The translations under genes and the position numbers were made by a program. The notes beneath the pieces were generated by a model. That model was not told the DNA's origin, did not search any database, and saw only the letters and a list, made by a program, of their open reading frames with translations. Positions 8,327-17,402 of a stretch of DNA of 64,000 bases are shown one piece after another (position 1 is the first letter of the stretch; each line of letters starts with the position of its first letter). Source of the stretch: Eubacteriales bacterium (GTDB taxonomy: Bacteria > Bacillota > Clostridia > Lachnospirales > Lachnospiraceae); contig JAUNPS010000010.1 of the NCBI GenBank assembly GCA_030536575.1, positions 50,061 through 114,060 on the forward strand. The letters are read 5' to 3'.

Positions 8327-10171
8327 TTACATCAGCCCTTCTGCCCCATGGCTTCGCAAATAAAAATACAATCCCCAGTCCTGATCATTCGCATAAGGGT
8401 CCGCCATCCCCGCCCTTACCCCATTCACATCATCCGGATAAACATAAGCGCATGCCGCCCTCCCATCCGGGAAAAACAGCGACAGCACACCCCTCCGGGA
8501 CGCTTCCGCACGCCTTTTGTAAGTCTCATCTCCGGTAATACTTCCGTAAAGCGCAAACACATTCCCGGTCAGCGCACTCCAATAATGCGGAAACGTATCC
8601 CCAAAAAGCCGCCTCTTCCCAAACCAATACCCATCCCAATGCCGAATCGCCGTCTCATATAAATGATAATCCGGCTGCATGCCATTAAACAATTCCAGAA
8701 TCTCTACCTGTCTTTTCCCTTCCGTAAGAAAACGCTCCTCTCCGGTCAATTTATACACAGACAGCAGAATGTCCGCCGCAGGCGCTACAATACTCTGCTC
8801 ATAATTTACCTCATGTGCCGGATAATGCACGCCTATCGCGCACAGACGCTCCGCATGCTTTACAAACAGCTCCCGCATCCTCGCCCGTTCCTCCGAAAGC
8901 CCCGCCGCATCCAGGCATTCGTCCAAAGCAATCACCGGAAGCTCAATCGGATAAAAACTCTCCCCGCCAGCCCGGTAAAACCACTCCACCACCCGGCAGG
9001 CGTAAGTCAGCCAGCGCACCTCCTTCTTCAGCCGATACATTTCCACAAAAAACGTCGCCGCCCACGGCGCATTATAAAGCCGCCGATAACTGTCGTCCCG
9101 CCCAAAATCATTAAAAACCTGCCCGGTTTCCGGATTCGTCAGCTCCCGAAGGACATACGCAGTATAAGTTTCCAGACTTGATTCCAATGCCGGACAGCTC
9201 CCAGGCTGCTGTGCCTGAAGATAGCGCGCCATCAAAATCCCCATGCCAATGCGCTCCCGCCCGCCGTTAAAATCATTTTCCGGCGTGTATACAAGCCGTT
9301 CCTCCTCATTGTCATAAGCAAGATACGCGCCTGCCAGCCCGCCTTCCCCCTTATACTGCTGATGTTCGGCAAGGAATGCACAGCGGCGTGCAGCCAAAAT
9401 CTCCACTTTTTCCTGTACGAAAGTCTTTAAACTGGTCTTCACCCCATCCGCACAAATGGAAAACACACGCTCTCCCGGCATTTCTGCGGTATATTCCACA
9501 ATGTATTCCCCATCCGTCCGCACAACATCTTCGCCATCCACAGTCACGCGCCTGGCCGGAAACGCCGGACAGATATGAATCCGGTTCTTCTCCCCTGGAA
9601 AAAGCACATACTGATCCGCCTCCACCCGGATAAAACGCGGATTATACTGCGGAATCTTTTCCATAAAATCTTCCTTCCCTGCATGCGGGAAGATCGTCCA
9701 GGAAATCCGTTTTGACTCGCCGGGCGCATACTGCGCACCCTCCGGATGAAGGAGAAAGCATCCGCGGTCATTGCTCTGATGCAGAAGATTACGCCGGATA
9801 CTGTAGGAACCCAGGCTCCCTTCCGTCAAAACCATCCCTAAATGCGGCGCTTCCCCGCCCATCCGCAATGCGCAGAGATAGCTCACCTCTCCTCCGCAGA
9901 AAATATGCGTATGGCACCGCCTTTTCAGACAGGTATCGCTGTCTTCATACCGATCCTGCACCGGAAACGCAATGGAGATGCTCTCCCGGTTCGTAAAATA
10001 CGGCTTCTTTCCCCGGTTCGTGAGCACGATAACCGTCCGTACCACATCGCCGTCCTGTTCCGTCGTCACCTGCGCTTCCAGCTCCTTTGGCGCGGATACC
10101 TCCGCATAGGTGAAATCCGGCCGCAGCCAGTTCATTTCATAAGGGTCATTGGAAAAAATGAGATGCTTCAT
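8327..10171 (-). CDS. Putative six-hairpin glycosidase-like protein (importer 2 operon)
   Basis: 614-residue cytoplasmic protein (no signal peptide). The N-terminal 270 or so residues look beta-rich; the C-terminal part has repeated aromatic helix pairs such as YNAPWAATFFVEMYRLKKEVRWLTYACRVVEWFYRAGG, YEQSIVAPAADILLSVYKLTGEERFL and GDTFPHYWSALTGNVFALYGSITGDETYK, the style of (alpha/alpha)6 six-hairpin enzymes. I cannot place it in a numbered glycoside hydrolase family. AGGAGGAG precedes the ATG at 10171. It is the last gene of the importer 2 operon, 11 bases after the permease stop, so it most likely acts on the imported oligosaccharide. Candidate acidic residues lie in LYETAIRHWDGYWFGKR and ADPYANDQDWGLYFY. 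Confidence 0.6.
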   Translation of the reverse strand: MKHLIFSNDPYEMNWLRPDFTYAEVSAPKELEAQVTTEQDGDVVRTVIVLTNRGKKPYFTNRESISIAFPVQDRYEDSDTCLKRRCHTHIFCGGEVSYLCALRMGGEAPHLGMVLTEGSLGSYSIRRNLLHQSNDRGCFLLHPEGAQYAPGESKRISWTIFPHAGKEDFMEKIPQYNPRFIRVEADQYVLFPGEKNRIHICPAFPARRVTVDGEDVVRTDGEYIVEYTAEMPGERVFSICADGVKTSLKTFVQEKVEILAARRCAFLAEHQQYKGEGGLAGAYLAYDNEEERLVYTPENDFNGGRERIGMGILMARYLQAQQPGSCPALESSLETYTAYVLRELTNPETGQVFNDFGRDDSYRRLYNAPWAATFFVEMYRLKKEVRWLTYACRVVEWFYRAGGESFYPIELPVIALDECLDAAGLSEERARMRELFVKHAERLCAIGVHYPAHEVNYEQSIVAPAADILLSVYKLTGEERFLTEGKRQVEILELFNGMQPDYHLYETAIRHWDGYWFGKRRLFGDTFPHYWSALTGNVFALYGSITGDETYKRRAEASRRGVLSLFFPDGRAACAYVYPDDVNGVRAGMADPYANDQDWGLYFYLRSHGAEGLM

Positions 10172-10182
10172 GGTCACTCCTC

Positions 10183-11067
10183 CTATTCTTTTACGCCTCC
10201 CAATGTAATACCCGCCACAAAATATTTCTGCAGGAACGGATAAATACACAGCACCGGAACCATTGAAATAAAAATCTTGGCTGCATTCAGCGTCGTATTC
10301 GACATCATGGAAGCCTGCTTAATTTGCTCCGCAGTCATCTGGGACGTGTCGAGCTGGAAAATTAATTGCTTAATGTACGTTTGCAGCGGATAATGTTCCT
10401 GGCCTGTGGAGAGCACCAGTCCCTGAAAGAATTCATTCCAGTGGCCGACAATCGTAAACAGTGCAATCGTCGCCAGCACCGGCTTTGACAGCGGCACAAT
10501 AATCCGAAGCAGAATGTGCCACGGCCCCGCCCCGTCCACCATGGCGGCCTCTTCCATTTCCTTCGGGATTCCCTGAAAGAAATTGACCGTCAGAATCAGA
10601 TTGAAAACCGGGATTCCGCCGCAGATTGCCAGGCCAAACACGCTGTTGAGCAAATGGTACTGTTTCATGACCATATACCAGGGAATCGTACCGCCGGAAA
10701 ACATCATGCAGAATACAAAAAGCCACAGAATCACATTTCTCGGACGAAACTCTTCTTTCGTCTTCGCCAGCGGATAGGCCGCCATGGTCAGCACCGGAAG
10801 CGTGATGAGCAGCGACAGGCCCACTCTTTTCACCGACACCCAGAACGAAACGAAAAAGCTTTTATCCCCCATGATTTCCTTATAAGCGGCCAGCGTAAAG
10901 TCCACCGGCCAGAAGGAGACAAGCCCGGCCTCCGCGGCTGCCTTGGAGCTTAAAGATACCGCCAGATTATAGAGCAGCGGAAGCAGACAGCTCAGCGCCA
11001 GGATCAGCAGGATTAACACAATGAAACCATTCACGACTTTTTGTCCGATTGTTTTCTTTTCTACCAT
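10183..11067 (-). CDS. ABC transporter permease, LplC-like (importer 2)
   Basis: 294-residue integral membrane permease of the LplC/YtcP branch of CUT1 importers. Shows the family hallmarks SSKAAAEAGLVSFWPVDFTLAAYKEI, FVFCMMFSGGTIPWYMVMKQYHLLNS, the EAA loop EMEEAAMVDGAGPWHILLRIIVPLSKPVLATIALFTIVGHWNEFF, and the C-terminal KYFVAGITLGGVKE. AAAGGAGGGG precedes the ATG at 11067; an in-frame upstream start is unsupported. Second permease of the operon, starting 19 bases after the LplB-like gene. Confidence 0.93.
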   Translation of the reverse strand: MVEKKTIGQKVVNGFIVLILLILALSCLLPLLYNLAVSLSSKAAAEAGLVSFWPVDFTLAAYKEIMGDKSFFVSFWVSVKRVGLSLLITLPVLTMAAYPLAKTKEEFRPRNVILWLFVFCMMFSGGTIPWYMVMKQYHLLNSVFGLAICGGIPVFNLILTVNFFQGIPKEMEEAAMVDGAGPWHILLRIIVPLSKPVLATIALFTIVGHWNEFFQGLVLSTGQEHYPLQTYIKQLIFQLDTSQMTAEQIKQASMMSNTTLNAAKIFISMVPVLCIYPFLQKYFVAGITLGGVKE

Positions 11068-11086
11068 TTTATCATCCCCTCCTTTC

Positions 11087-11992
11087 TCAGAAAATCCGGT
11101 AATTTGCCTTTTTATAGGCAATGAGGTACGAACCGGAAATCATAAGGAAGCCAACCACCGATTTCAGAAGCCCCACCGCAGTCGCCAGTGAAAACTGCAT
11201 GTCGTTCAGGCCAACGCGGTAGACCCACGTGTCAATGATATCGCCCGTCGAATAAACAGCCTGATTATACAGGTTGTAAATCTGGTCGAATCCGGCATTT
11301 AAAATGTTTCCGAGGGCCAGAATCGTCATCAGCACAATCACCGGTTTGATGCCGGGAAGGGTGATATGCCACATCCGTTTCCAACGGCCCGCGCCGTCAA
11401 TGGACGCGGCTTCGTAGAGTTCCGGGCTGATTCCAGTCAATGCCGCCAGGTAGACGACCGCGTTAAAGCCGAATTCTTTCCACACATCCGTGCCGATTAC
11501 CAACTGCCGGAACAATTTCGAGCTGCGGAAAAAAGCGATCGGCTCGAATCCAAAATTTGAAAGGATTCCATTGATCGGCCCATAAAGCCCGAACACGTCC
11601 AGCAGGATTCCGCCCATTACGACCCAGGAAATAAAATGCGGCAGGTAGACGACTGTCTGCACACAGCGTTTGAAAACGACGTTTTTAATTTCATTGAGCA
11701 GCAATGCAAAGCAGACCGGAACCAATACGTTCAAAATCAGTTTTCCTACCGCAATCACAATCGTATTCGTAAAAATTTGCGAAACGTCTTTCATCTGCAT
11801 CATATACTCAAAATTTTCCAGTCCGACAAATTCGGAGCCAAAGATTCCCTTTCCGGGGTTAAAATCCTGGAAGGCCATCACAATGCCGAACATTGGCACG
11901 ATATTGATTGCCACCATCCAGACCAGCGCCGGAAGTACCATAATCCAGTAGCTGACTGTGCGGCTTTTTGTTCGATTTCTGCTTTTTTTCAT
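11087..11992 (-). CDS. ABC transporter permease, LplB-like (importer 2)
   Basis: 301-residue membrane permease partner of the LplC-like protein. Family features: basic N-terminus MKKSRNRTKS, first helix with VLPALVWMVAINIVPMFGIVMAFQDFNP, VVYLPHFISWVVMGGILLDVFG, EAA loop LYEAASIDGAGRWKRMWHITLPGIKPVIVLMTILALG, and the characteristic ending SYLIAYKKANYRIF. GGAGG sits 7 bases before the ATG. These LplABC-type importers usually move complex oligosaccharides such as glycan fragments; the actual substrate is unknown. Confidence 0.93.
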   Translation of the reverse strand: MKKSRNRTKSRTVSYWIMVLPALVWMVAINIVPMFGIVMAFQDFNPGKGIFGSEFVGLENFEYMMQMKDVSQIFTNTIVIAVGKLILNVLVPVCFALLLNEIKNVVFKRCVQTVVYLPHFISWVVMGGILLDVFGLYGPINGILSNFGFEPIAFFRSSKLFRQLVIGTDVWKEFGFNAVVYLAALTGISPELYEAASIDGAGRWKRMWHITLPGIKPVIVLMTILALGNILNAGFDQIYNLYNQAVYSTGDIIDTWVYRVGLNDMQFSLATAVGLLKSVVGFLMISGSYLIAYKKANYRIF

Positions 11993-12021
11993 TCCATTTC
12001 CTCCAAAATCCGGACAGCAAA

Positions 12022-12057
12022 CGGGCGTCTGAATCCATTTTCCCGTTCAGACGCCCG
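12022..12057 (-). promoter_or_regulatory. Hairpin between binding protein and permease genes (importer 2)
   Basis: Perfect 12-bp stem CGGGCGTCTGAA/TTCAGACGCCCG with a 12-base loop, in the 76-base gap between the binding-protein stop and the LplB-like start. No T-run on the minus strand. Same position and architecture as the stems at 1354-1373 and 47970-48003. Confidence 0.7.
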
Positions 12058-12068
12058 CAGCATTCCCT

Positions 12069-13739
12069 TTATTTGTTCACGGATTCCTGAACTTCCGCCG
12101 TGATCTCGTCGCCGCCTTCTGCTTTCCATTCTTCTACAAAGGTGTCGAATGCATCCAGAGGCTCCTCGCCAATGATAATCTTCAGGAAGGTTTCATCTTC
12201 TTTCTTTTTCAGATTCGTCCATTTCTTTTCCATGGTTTCGGTCTGGCTGTAGAGGACGCTGTAGGTTCGGTTTACAATTCCCTCTTCCTCCGCATCCGTC
12301 ACAGCCATCATACCCATTAGCAGGGAGTAAATTCTTCCGAAATTCGGATCTTCCGTATTCCAGTTTTCAATTCCCAGATCATCGTAAGGCTCTGCAAGGC
12401 AGCCCGGAAGGGATAGAAGGTCGCTGTCCAGACTCTTATAGTCCGCGGAGCTGTATTCCGGTATTTCTTCCCCTGCCATCTCGGCTTTCAGCGCTTCTAC
12501 AGAAAACGAGCATTCATCTTCCGGGGCAATGACCACCCGTCCCGGATAATAGCTGAGTTCAAGATTCGTCTCCAGCGTAAACAGGCCTTCATCCCGGCGC
12601 AGGAAATTATTCAGCAGAAATACGACTTCCGGATGCTCATACCCTTTTCGAACTACACAATAATTCGAACCGGTCGAACCCATTTTCGGATACCACTGGC
12701 CATCCGCGGCAAGAGGAGACGCATAGGCTTTCCACTCGGCCTCCGAATCATTGGCAATTGCATCCTTCACGTTATATCCATGCCACCACGGGGAAAATAG
12801 AATTCCCGCTTTTCCGCTCTTCCAGGCTTCGTCCGCATCTTTTCGTACTCCCAGTTCCTGATCCAGAAGTCCTTCTGCATAAAGTTTCTGGAGCTCGCCA
12901 AGAGCTTCTTTTGTCTTTTCAGTGATGGAGCCGTAGACGACTTCACCGTTCTCATCTTCCAGCCAAAAACCCGGGTAGGACTGATAAGCCTGGAAAATAC
13001 CGTCCAGGTTGTTCATGTTATTAGCGGAAACAATAAAGTCATTGTACAATCTGCTGTTGATGGTGGGGCCAAGGATTCCGATGGTGTTTTCTCCTCCCAT
13101 CTGGTTATCAACAAAGGCTTTTGCCACTGTTTCCAGCTCTTCAATGGTTGTAGGCGCTTCCAGATTCAGTTCATCCAGCCAGTCCTGACGAATCCACATC
13201 AGATTAAAGCTGTCTGCTTCCGACTGCACGTTCGGCAGAGCATAAATTTTCCCGTCCACAGTCGCTCTCTCCATCGCTTTTCCGTCGGTCTGGTCAATAT
13301 TGGCACGAACCGTATCGGAAACATAGGTTTCATAGTAAGGGGTCAGATCTTCAATCAGGTCGGATTTTACCAGCTTTTTAAATGCCTGCTCATCTACCAC
13401 CAGAATATCCGGAAGGTCGTTGGAAGCAATGGCCAGATTCAGTTTTTGGCTGTAATCGGAAGATGCGGCCTGCCATTTAACCTTAATGTCAATATTCATG
13501 TTTTCTTTTATATACCTGGTGTAGTAATTATCCGTGGCGGAATCTCCTTCCGGAAGCGGGATCGTGGGATTGATGGACTGGATGACTTCCACGGTCACGG
13601 GTTCTTCGTATTTCCCGAACGGACTTGGATTTCCGGATTCATCCACCGGAAGATTTTCGGCTGCGGTTCCGGTCATCGTAAGGCTTCCAAGCGCCATGAT
13701 CCCGGCCAGGCCTGCTGCGAGTAACTGTTTTTTCTTCAT
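12069..13739 (-). CDS. Extracellular solute-binding protein, LplA/LipO-like (importer 2)
   Basis: 556-residue long-form binding protein of LplABC-type importers. Signal peptide MKKKQLLAAGLAGIMALGSLTMTGTAAENLP with a signal peptidase I site (TAA/EN) and no cysteine in the first 30 residues, so it is not a classical lipoprotein. Mature region has NMNIDIKVKWQAASSDYSQKLNLAIASNDLPDILVV, DWLDELNLEAPTTIEELETVAKAF and WYPKMGSTGSNYCVVRKGYEHPE, all typical of the family. AAGGAGG precedes the ATG. First gene of the importer 2 operon, divergent from kinase 2. Confidence 0.93.
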   Translation of the reverse strand: MKKKQLLAAGLAGIMALGSLTMTGTAAENLPVDESGNPSPFGKYEEPVTVEVIQSINPTIPLPEGDSATDNYYTRYIKENMNIDIKVKWQAASSDYSQKLNLAIASNDLPDILVVDEQAFKKLVKSDLIEDLTPYYETYVSDTVRANIDQTDGKAMERATVDGKIYALPNVQSEADSFNLMWIRQDWLDELNLEAPTTIEELETVAKAFVDNQMGGENTIGILGPTINSRLYNDFIVSANNMNNLDGIFQAYQSYPGFWLEDENGEVVYGSITEKTKEALGELQKLYAEGLLDQELGVRKDADEAWKSGKAGILFSPWWHGYNVKDAIANDSEAEWKAYASPLAADGQWYPKMGSTGSNYCVVRKGYEHPEVVFLLNNFLRRDEGLFTLETNLELSYYPGRVVIAPEDECSFSVEALKAEMAGEEIPEYSSADYKSLDSDLLSLPGCLAEPYDDLGIENWNTEDPNFGRIYSLLMGMMAVTDAEEEGIVNRTYSVLYSQTETMEKKWTNLKKKEDETFLKIIIGEEPLDAFDTFVEEWKAEGGDEITAEVQESVNK

Positions 13740-13922
13740 ACGTTTTCCTCCTTCATGTTGGGGCTTGTTTGTTTTTTTCTGGCTTTATTGTAACCTTTCC
13801 GTCCCTTCACCGGAACTGACCCGGATTTCCGAAAGGTGGAATCTGCTGCTCTCTGTTTTTTCGGATATCATCATTGTCCACCTTTTTCTCAGGATTGTCT
13901 ACCTTCTCTTGACCCGGCGCGG

Positions 13923-13952
13923 TTGACAAGCATTTTCCGCACGATTTATAAT
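13923..13952 (+). promoter_or_regulatory. Sigma-A-like promoter of kinase 2
   Basis: TTGACA (13923-13928), 18-bp spacer, TATAAT (13947-13952); both hexamers match consensus perfectly. It lies 35 bases upstream of the kinase 2 ATG, giving a short leader. A strong promoter suggests constitutive production of the sensor system. Confidence 0.78.
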
Positions 13953-13986
13953 TTAGGAAAGATAAAAAAGAAAGGAAAAAAATCGT

Positions 13987-15975
13987 ATGAAGAGCCGGTG
14001 TTCGAAAAAATTTTCGCTGAAAATGAGGGTTTTTTTCTTTTTTTCCACTATTCTTTTGCTCATGGTCGGCACCTGCCTGTTTTCGGTGAACCGCTTTCTC
14101 ACCCGTTTTTTGGAAAAGCAGCTCCGAGAAGATTATCAGGAAATTCTCTCCAATACCTGCGATACGATGGAAAAGCTTCTCTGGAACCTGACGCTGATTT
14201 CTGGTCAGATTTTGGACAATGAAGAGATCCATGACATTCTGCTGAACTATCAGGCTGCTCCTGACCCTTACACCAGACAGACGTATTATGCGGAACTTTT
14301 GGATACGATTACCATGCTGACACTAGCAAACACAGACATTGCCCTGATGTACCTGTATGACGTCGAAGCTGACAATTATATTTTTCAGACGCTTCCTGTA
14401 GATGCCGAGCAGACGGAACCTCGTCCGGTTCTTTATGAGAATTCTGCCTTCACATTTTCGGGGCCATGCAAAAGCCAGAGCCGTTTTATTGGAAATCCGG
14501 TTCTGATTCTGAACCGGACGGAGACGCTTTCCGATGGCAGCGTCATTACGTTTTCCGTGGAATCCGGTTATTATTCTCTGGATGGGCCGCTGCATCTGGC
14601 GGAACGGAAGTCTGCTTATCTGGCGGTAACAGGAGCTGACGGAAACCTGCTCTACAGTACGTTTCCAAACGAGGAGGATTCGTCTGCTTTTCTGGAATGT
14701 CTTTCTGGTGCGGACACGAGCAGCTTCCGATTACTTCAGGAAACGACGTCGCAGGGGTGGTGTGTTTCTGTCGTCATTCCAAATGATGTGTATCAAAAGG
14801 ATTATCTGGCATCGATGCGGGATGTGATCCTTTGTATGGTTCTGATTTCGATTCTTGTGGGAATTCTGGCGGTGTGGTTCTGGCGCAGCATTTATGCGCC
14901 GCTGCAGGTTTTTGACAGGCAGCTTGCGGTGATTCTTTCGGATGAGCTGGATGCTGAGGAAATGCATTCTTCGATTCCGGAGTATGACCGGCTGCTGCAG
15001 CGGATTGTGGCTCTTCAAAAACAGATCCGGGAAATGCTGGCGCAGGCAATCCGGCAGGAAAAGGCGAATGCGCAGGCGCAGCTTGAGAAGCTGAGGGCGC
15101 AGATTAATCCGCATTTTTTGCTGAATACGCTGAATACGGTACATTGGCTGGCGCTGATGAATGAGCAGACGGAGATTGATGAGATTACGCAGTCGCTGGC
15201 GCATTTGCTGAGTTATAATCTGGATCGGGAAAGCCGGTTTGGGACGCTTGCGGGGGAGCTGGAGGCGCTGAAGGAGTATGTGCAGCTTCAGAAGGTGCGG
15301 TATTCGTTTGATTTCTGTGTGGATGCGCCTGAGGGGACGGAGTTGGATTATCCGTGTCCGAAGTTTCTTTTGCAGCCGTTGGTGGAGAATGCTTTGGCGC
15401 ATGGATACCGGGAGGGGATGGTGATTCGGATTTCGGTGGAGGTGGAGGAGAGGATTCGGCTTTTGGTGGAGGATACGGGGACAGGGATGGATGAGGCGAC
15501 GGTGGAGAGGCTGAATGGGCTGACGAAAGCAGGACTGGACAGTTCTCAAGGCCGGACTCCGGGGCGAGCTGGCGATGGGCGGGCTCCCGATGAGGCGGCT
15601 TCCGGGCGAGTCGACAATAGCCGGACTCCAGGCCGGACTGACGGCTCTCCCGGGGGAACTCCGGCTCTGCAAGGCGGCTCCCATTTTCCGGCCGATGGCT
15701 CCCTAGGTGGATCTTCGGTTCCGCAAGGCGGCTCCCACTCTCCCGCCGACGGCCCCCTGGGCGGGTCTCTGGCTCCGCAGGGCGGCTCCCACTCTCCCGC
15801 CGACAACCCCCGTCATGGAATTGGCCTGTCTTATGTCGTGCAGAGTCTCGCTAATTTTTACACCGGGGATTATCGGTTTTTTGTGGAGAGCCAGGAAGGA
15901 AAGGGCACTGTGATTACGATTGAATTTCCTAAGCAGAAGGGAGAGAAAGATTATGCTGAAGCTGCTGATTGTTGA
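13987..15975 (+). CDS. YesM-like sensor histidine kinase with repeat insertion in the ATP lid (importer 2)
   Basis: 662-residue membrane kinase. Membrane segment at about 16-36, extracytoplasmic sensor to about 275, second membrane segment (DVILCMVLISILVGILAVWFW), a HAMP-like linker, LRAQINPHFLLNTLNTVHWLA with phospho-acceptor His376, N box PLVENALAHGY, G1 box VEDTGTGMD (about 494-502) and G2 box GIGLSYVVQSL (from 611). Between G1 and G2 lie about 110 residues instead of the usual 30-40: a Gly/Pro/Ser-rich insertion with an 18-residue unit (GGSHxPADGxLGGSxxPQ) repeated at 563-580, 581-598 and partly 599-609. The reading frame stays open, so the gene looks functional. It overlaps its regulator gene by 23 bases. 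Confidence 0.9.
   Translation: MKSRCSKKFSLKMRVFFFFSTILLLMVGTCLFSVNRFLTRFLEKQLREDYQEILSNTCDTMEKLLWNLTLISGQILDNEEIHDILLNYQAAPDPYTRQTYYAELLDTITMLTLANTDIALMYLYDVEADNYIFQTLPVDAEQTEPRPVLYENSAFTFSGPCKSQSRFIGNPVLILNRTETLSDGSVITFSVESGYYSLDGPLHLAERKSAYLAVTGADGNLLYSTFPNEEDSSAFLECLSGADTSSFRLLQETTSQGWCVSVVIPNDVYQKDYLASMRDVILCMVLISILVGILAVWFWRSIYAPLQVFDRQLAVILSDELDAEEMHSSIPEYDRLLQRIVALQKQIREMLAQAIRQEKANAQAQLEKLRAQINPHFLLNTLNTVHWLALMNEQTEIDEITQSLAHLLSYNLDRESRFGTLAGELEALKEYVQLQKVRYSFDFCVDAPEGTELDYPCPKFLLQPLVENALAHGYREGMVIRISVEVEERIRLLVEDTGTGMDEATVERLNGLTKAGLDSSQGRTPGRAGDGRAPDEAASGRVDNSRTPGRTDGSPGGTPALQGGSHFPADGSLGGSSVPQGGSHSPADGPLGGSLAPQGGSHSPADNPRHGIGLSYVVQSLANFYTGDYRFFVESQEGKGTVITIEFPKQKGEKDYAEAADC
15673..15811 (+). 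repeat. 54-bp in-frame tandem repeat inside the kinase ATP lid
   Basis: Units start at 15673, 15727 and 15781, exactly 54 bp apart; the third is partial. The second and third units are nearly identical, the first more diverged, which indicates recent expansion. The length is a multiple of three, so copy changes leave the kinase frame intact. Confidence 0.85.
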
Positions 15976-17332
15976 CGATGATGCGCTGACCAGAAAAGGA
16001 ATCCGCATGCTGATGCCGTGGAAGGAACATCAGATGGAGATTATCGGGGAAGCTTCGAATGGAAAGGAAGCGCTGACATTTCTCGCGTCCCATGCGGTGG
16101 ATCTCGTTTTGGTGGATCTGGACATGCCCGTCATGGACGGAATGACTTTTATCCGCGAGGCTTCGGCCCTCTATCCCCAGCTTAGTTTCGTGGTTCTCAC
16201 CATCCACACGGAATTCGAGACCATTCAGAACATCCTGCGGATGGGCGCAATCGACTACATTGCCAAAACACAGTTCGACAAAGAAAATTTCGACCAGATC
16301 CTGGAGCGCATCCATTCCAGCATTCTGAAAAAATACGCCGCCGGCCAGAGCATCCCGGAACTGAAGTGGAAAAACAGCAAAATCCTCTACCCCTACATCT
16401 ACGCCCTGATCACCGCGGAACCGGACACCGACGAACCGGCCGCTCAGTTTCAGGAGCTGAACGGCCTTTCCCGCGATTTTTACGAGCTGCTTCCAGGTAT
16501 CTGGGTTTTTACCGATACCCGCATGGAGTTTATATTCCCCCAATCTTTTCCGAATACGATGCTGCTGCGCATTCTGGACGTCAGCGAAATGACCTATGAC
16601 AACCTTGCCAAACTCCTGCGCAATTACCGGAAAAATATGTTTTTCTACGACTACAAGCCGCAGAAAGCCATTTACAGCAAGCATGCCTACGAATTGCGCG
16701 AGCAGGAATACATCGAGGACACCGAGACCCTGAACCAGCTGAAACAGGAATGGCTGTCCCTGAACTGGGTGCATGAAAATGATCTGTTCGAAAAAATCCG
16801 CTTCGATCTGCAAAACAGCCGCTTGAAGCCTTCGGCTCTGTACCATCTGCTCGTTGCGCTGGAAACAATCTGGAATACTTCCTACAGCGAGCTGACCGGT
16901 GAGACGGCGGCTCTGCCTCCGGTTTTTCACAGTTGGAATGAGGTGGAGGACTGGCTGATGCATGTTTATGAGAAAACGAATTATTTTCAGACGGCGTCGA
17001 AATATTCCGGGACGGTTGTGAGAAGTATTTTGAATGTGAAGACGTGGGTGGACGGGCATTATGCGGAGGCCATCGATACGGCGGAGGTGGCGCGGAGTGC
17101 GCAGATGAGTTATGGGTATTTTAGCCGGTGTTTTCATGATGTGATTGGGGTGTCGTTTAGTGATTATTGTATTTCGCTGCGGATTGAGAAGGCGAAGGGG
17201 CTGCTGCGGACGACGGATCGGCCGATTTGGCAGGTGGCGGAGGATGTGGGGTATGGGGATGAGAAGTATTTCAGCAGATTGTTTAAGAAGGTGGTGGGGT
17301 GCGCGCCCAGTGAGTACCGGAGGCAGGAGTAA
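15953..17332 (+). CDS. YesN-like response regulator, long form (importer 2)
   Basis: 459-residue regulator. Receiver domain at residues 1-120 with the acidic cluster VDDD at 7-10 and phospho-acceptor Asp55 (LVLVDLDMP); AraC-type helix-turn-helix pair at the C-terminus (AIDTAEVARSAQMSYGYFSRCFHDVIGVSFSDYCISLRIEKAKGLL and PIWQVAEDVGYGDEKYFSRLFKKVVGCAPSEYRRQE). The middle, about residues 135-350, is a poorly defined domain found in long YesN-type proteins. AAGGGAGA precedes the ATG at 15953, inside the kinase gene. Probably controls the divergent importer 2 operon. Confidence 0.92.
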   Translation: MLKLLIVDDDALTRKGIRMLMPWKEHQMEIIGEASNGKEALTFLASHAVDLVLVDLDMPVMDGMTFIREASALYPQLSFVVLTIHTEFETIQNILRMGAIDYIAKTQFDKENFDQILERIHSSILKKYAAGQSIPELKWKNSKILYPYIYALITAEPDTDEPAAQFQELNGLSRDFYELLPGIWVFTDTRMEFIFPQSFPNTMLLRILDVSEMTYDNLAKLLRNYRKNMFFYDYKPQKAIYSKHAYELREQEYIEDTETLNQLKQEWLSLNWVHENDLFEKIRFDLQNSRLKPSALYHLLVALETIWNTSYSELTGETAALPPVFHSWNEVEDWLMHVYEKTNYFQTASKYSGTVVRSILNVKTWVDGHYAEAIDTAEVARSAQMSYGYFSRCFHDVIGVSFSDYCISLRIEKAKGLLRTTDRPIWQVAEDVGYGDEKYFSRLFKKVVGCAPSEYRRQE

Positions 17333-17402
17333 GATTTGTCTTGAAACGTCAATTTATCCATGTTATATTGAAAACTGAAAAAGGATTTTAGGAGGTGATT
17401 CG

